This document shows positions 15,431-16,560 of a DNA stretch of 16,560 bases, in pieces. The notes under the pieces were generated by a model, which saw nothing but the letters and a program-made list of their open reading frames with translations, made no database searches and was not told where the DNA came from. This stretch comes from Trichomonas tenax. Lineage: Eukaryota > Parabasalia > Trichomonadida > Trichomonadidae. The position numbers and the translations under genes were made by a program. Position 1 is the stretch's first letter. Each line of letters starts with the position of its first letter. Location: assembly GCA_023091735.1 (NCBI GenBank), contig JALKBU010001112.1, positions 1 to 16,560 of the forward strand, read 5' to 3'.

Positions 15431-16284
15431 AATCAAAACCGATTTTTGTTCAGAAAAATTATGGACAATTTTTTATTGGCTTTCTTTGATTTAGCGTTGT
15501 TTGGATATAACTCGATGTGTGATATTCATGTATCACGAAATTAAGTGCATTCATTTTTGAAATTTCATAAAACAGGGGCTTTTATTTTATCATTAATATA
15601 GACATCAGATAGCATGAATATCATAATTGATATGTTTTATCTTAATGAGGGGGAGAATCTCGCATTCATTTTTGTCTATGACATTTATCATGTATGAAAA
15701 TAGTTACCGTGACTGAAAATCTCTAAAAAATGTTATTAAGATGTCCACTGTTATCTGCTTTATGCTATGGATACATTTATGCGCAAAATCAATGAGTTTT
15801 AAGCAAAATAATTTGCATTCTTCGATTTGATACGAAATATGAGAATGCACTCCCACGGCATTACAAAACTCGTTTTCTATCCGAAAATTATAGCGAAGCT
15901 CCGTGCTTATGACCTAATTTTGATTATTTTGATAAATATCTTATATAGCAATTTTTATGACTTTGGGATTATCTCCAATGAGGAGGCCAATTAAATATAA
16001 TGAAGAAAAGTTGGATCCAACATTATTTGTTTACCGATATATTTTCCAAAGCTATACGCTTTTTTACGATGAGAATTTTGGAGCGGCTATTAAGTTATAT
16101 TGACCCTTTGAAGGGTTCGAATGAATTGCCGTATTTAAATTTTGGAATTTAAATTGCACTATATTCAAGTTGTTTAGGCTTGTAATCGTGCAAATTACTT
16201 TAACACAAAATAGCTTATTTTTAATAAGTTGCATAAAACCAAATATGATTTTCATTTGCTGAAAATGCAACTAAAAAGATGATG
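15431..16284. other. Intergenic AT-rich region upstream of CAP
   Basis: No gene is seen in these 854 bases. They hold the CAP promoter (right to left) and the 3' flank of the next minus-strand gene. A small palindrome ACCCTT/AAGGGT lies near 16102. A GGTTCGAAT at about 16114 looks like a tRNA T-loop, but no tRNA can be folded around it. Confidence 0.5.
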
Positions 16285-16560
16285 TCAGAGTGTGTTGTGT
16301 AGTGGAAGAATGAAGAGATTTAAGAAGTATTTGACTACATATGTTTCGCAAAGTTTGACTGCGAATTCGACCATGTTTTCGATTTCAAGGATTGACCTCT
16401 CATTAACATCAACAGCACAATAAAAGACTGAACAACAACAAACAATGTGCGAAATCGAAGGTGTGAAAAGTTCTGTCAGAACGATTTCCTCGTCAAGCAC
16501 AGAGGGAGAAATGTGATGAAATTTAACAAGGAATGTTCTGTTTATGACACGTAAACATTT
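16285..16560 (-). CDS. 3' end of an unidentified gene (runs off the right edge)
   Basis: The frame is open from the window edge to TGA (16285-16287), giving the last 91 residues of a protein that begins outside. It has a helical, Cys/Val-rich part (HIVCCCSVFYCAVDVNE) and then an amphipathic helical end (ILEIENMVEFAVKLCETYVV, then KYFLNLFILPLHNTL). Its base composition is less AT-rich than the flanking sequence and the frame is open to the end of the window, which supports coding. I do not recognise the family. A helical-repeat or helical-bundle C-terminus is possible. There is no TAAA at the stop. Confidence 0.5.
   Translation of the reverse strand, partial: KCLRVINRTFLVKFHHISPSVLDEEIVLTELFTPSISHIVCCCSVFYCAVDVNERSILEIENMVEFAVKLCETYVVKYFLNLFILPLHNTL

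Noticed and set aside
16094..16130. GGTTCGAAT resembling a tRNA T-loop
   Set aside because: The flanking bases do not form a T-stem, and no acceptor or anticodon arm can be placed on either strand.

Overview
The window looks like a gene-sparse piece of a parabasalid nuclear genome (Trichomonas/Tritrichomonas type). I cannot settle the species from sequence alone. The reasons are a very AT-rich background, intronless genes, initiator-like TCAY(T/A) elements 9-18 nt before some start codons, TAAA directly at or around some stop codons (the parabasalid polyadenylation context), and decayed ankyrin sequence of the kind that is extremely abundant in these genomes. Two genes that fit a mitochondrion-related organelle (hydrogenosome) agree with this.

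Layout: 1-985 has no gene but holds a short element with 20-bp inverted ends (9-148) and a nested palindrome (577-638). 986-3786 is a ruined ankyrin-repeat gene or gene cluster. Its N-terminal-domain fragment (1002-1460) is followed by three separate single-ankyrin-repeat fragments (1616, 2110, 3691) set in arrays of a regular 37-bp AT-rich repeat. 4220-4405 (+) encodes a 61-residue Tom22-like tail-anchored protein. 4816-5214 (+) encodes a 132-residue bromodomain-like small protein. 5411-6205 (-) encodes a 264-residue beta-barrel outer-membrane protein with a clear C-terminal beta-signal. 6615-9014 (-) encodes a 799-residue helical-repeat protein of the importin-beta/exportin type with an initiator element at its start. 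9015-14127 is a gap of about 5.1 kb without a convincing gene, containing E2F-like palindromes, a 50-nt pyrimidine run, an inverted-repeat element with spaced TGTCC boxes (10978-11278), and a hairpin-rich higher-complexity tract (about 13190-13850). 14128-15414 (-) is a clear cyclase-associated protein (CAP) gene with GC-rich codon use. 16285-16560 (-) is the 3' end of an unidentified gene running off the right edge.

Functionally the genes do not form one pathway, but the Tom22-like and beta-barrel genes lie 1 kb apart and both would act in the organelle outer membrane. CAP serves actin turnover, and the HEAT-like protein would serve nucleocytoplasmic transport. No complete new multi-gene system is visible. 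The most unusual items are the ankyrin/37-bp-repeat mosaic, the two inverted-repeat elements, the structured tract before CAP's 3' end, and a bromodomain-like protein that seems to lack its acetyl-lysine loop.
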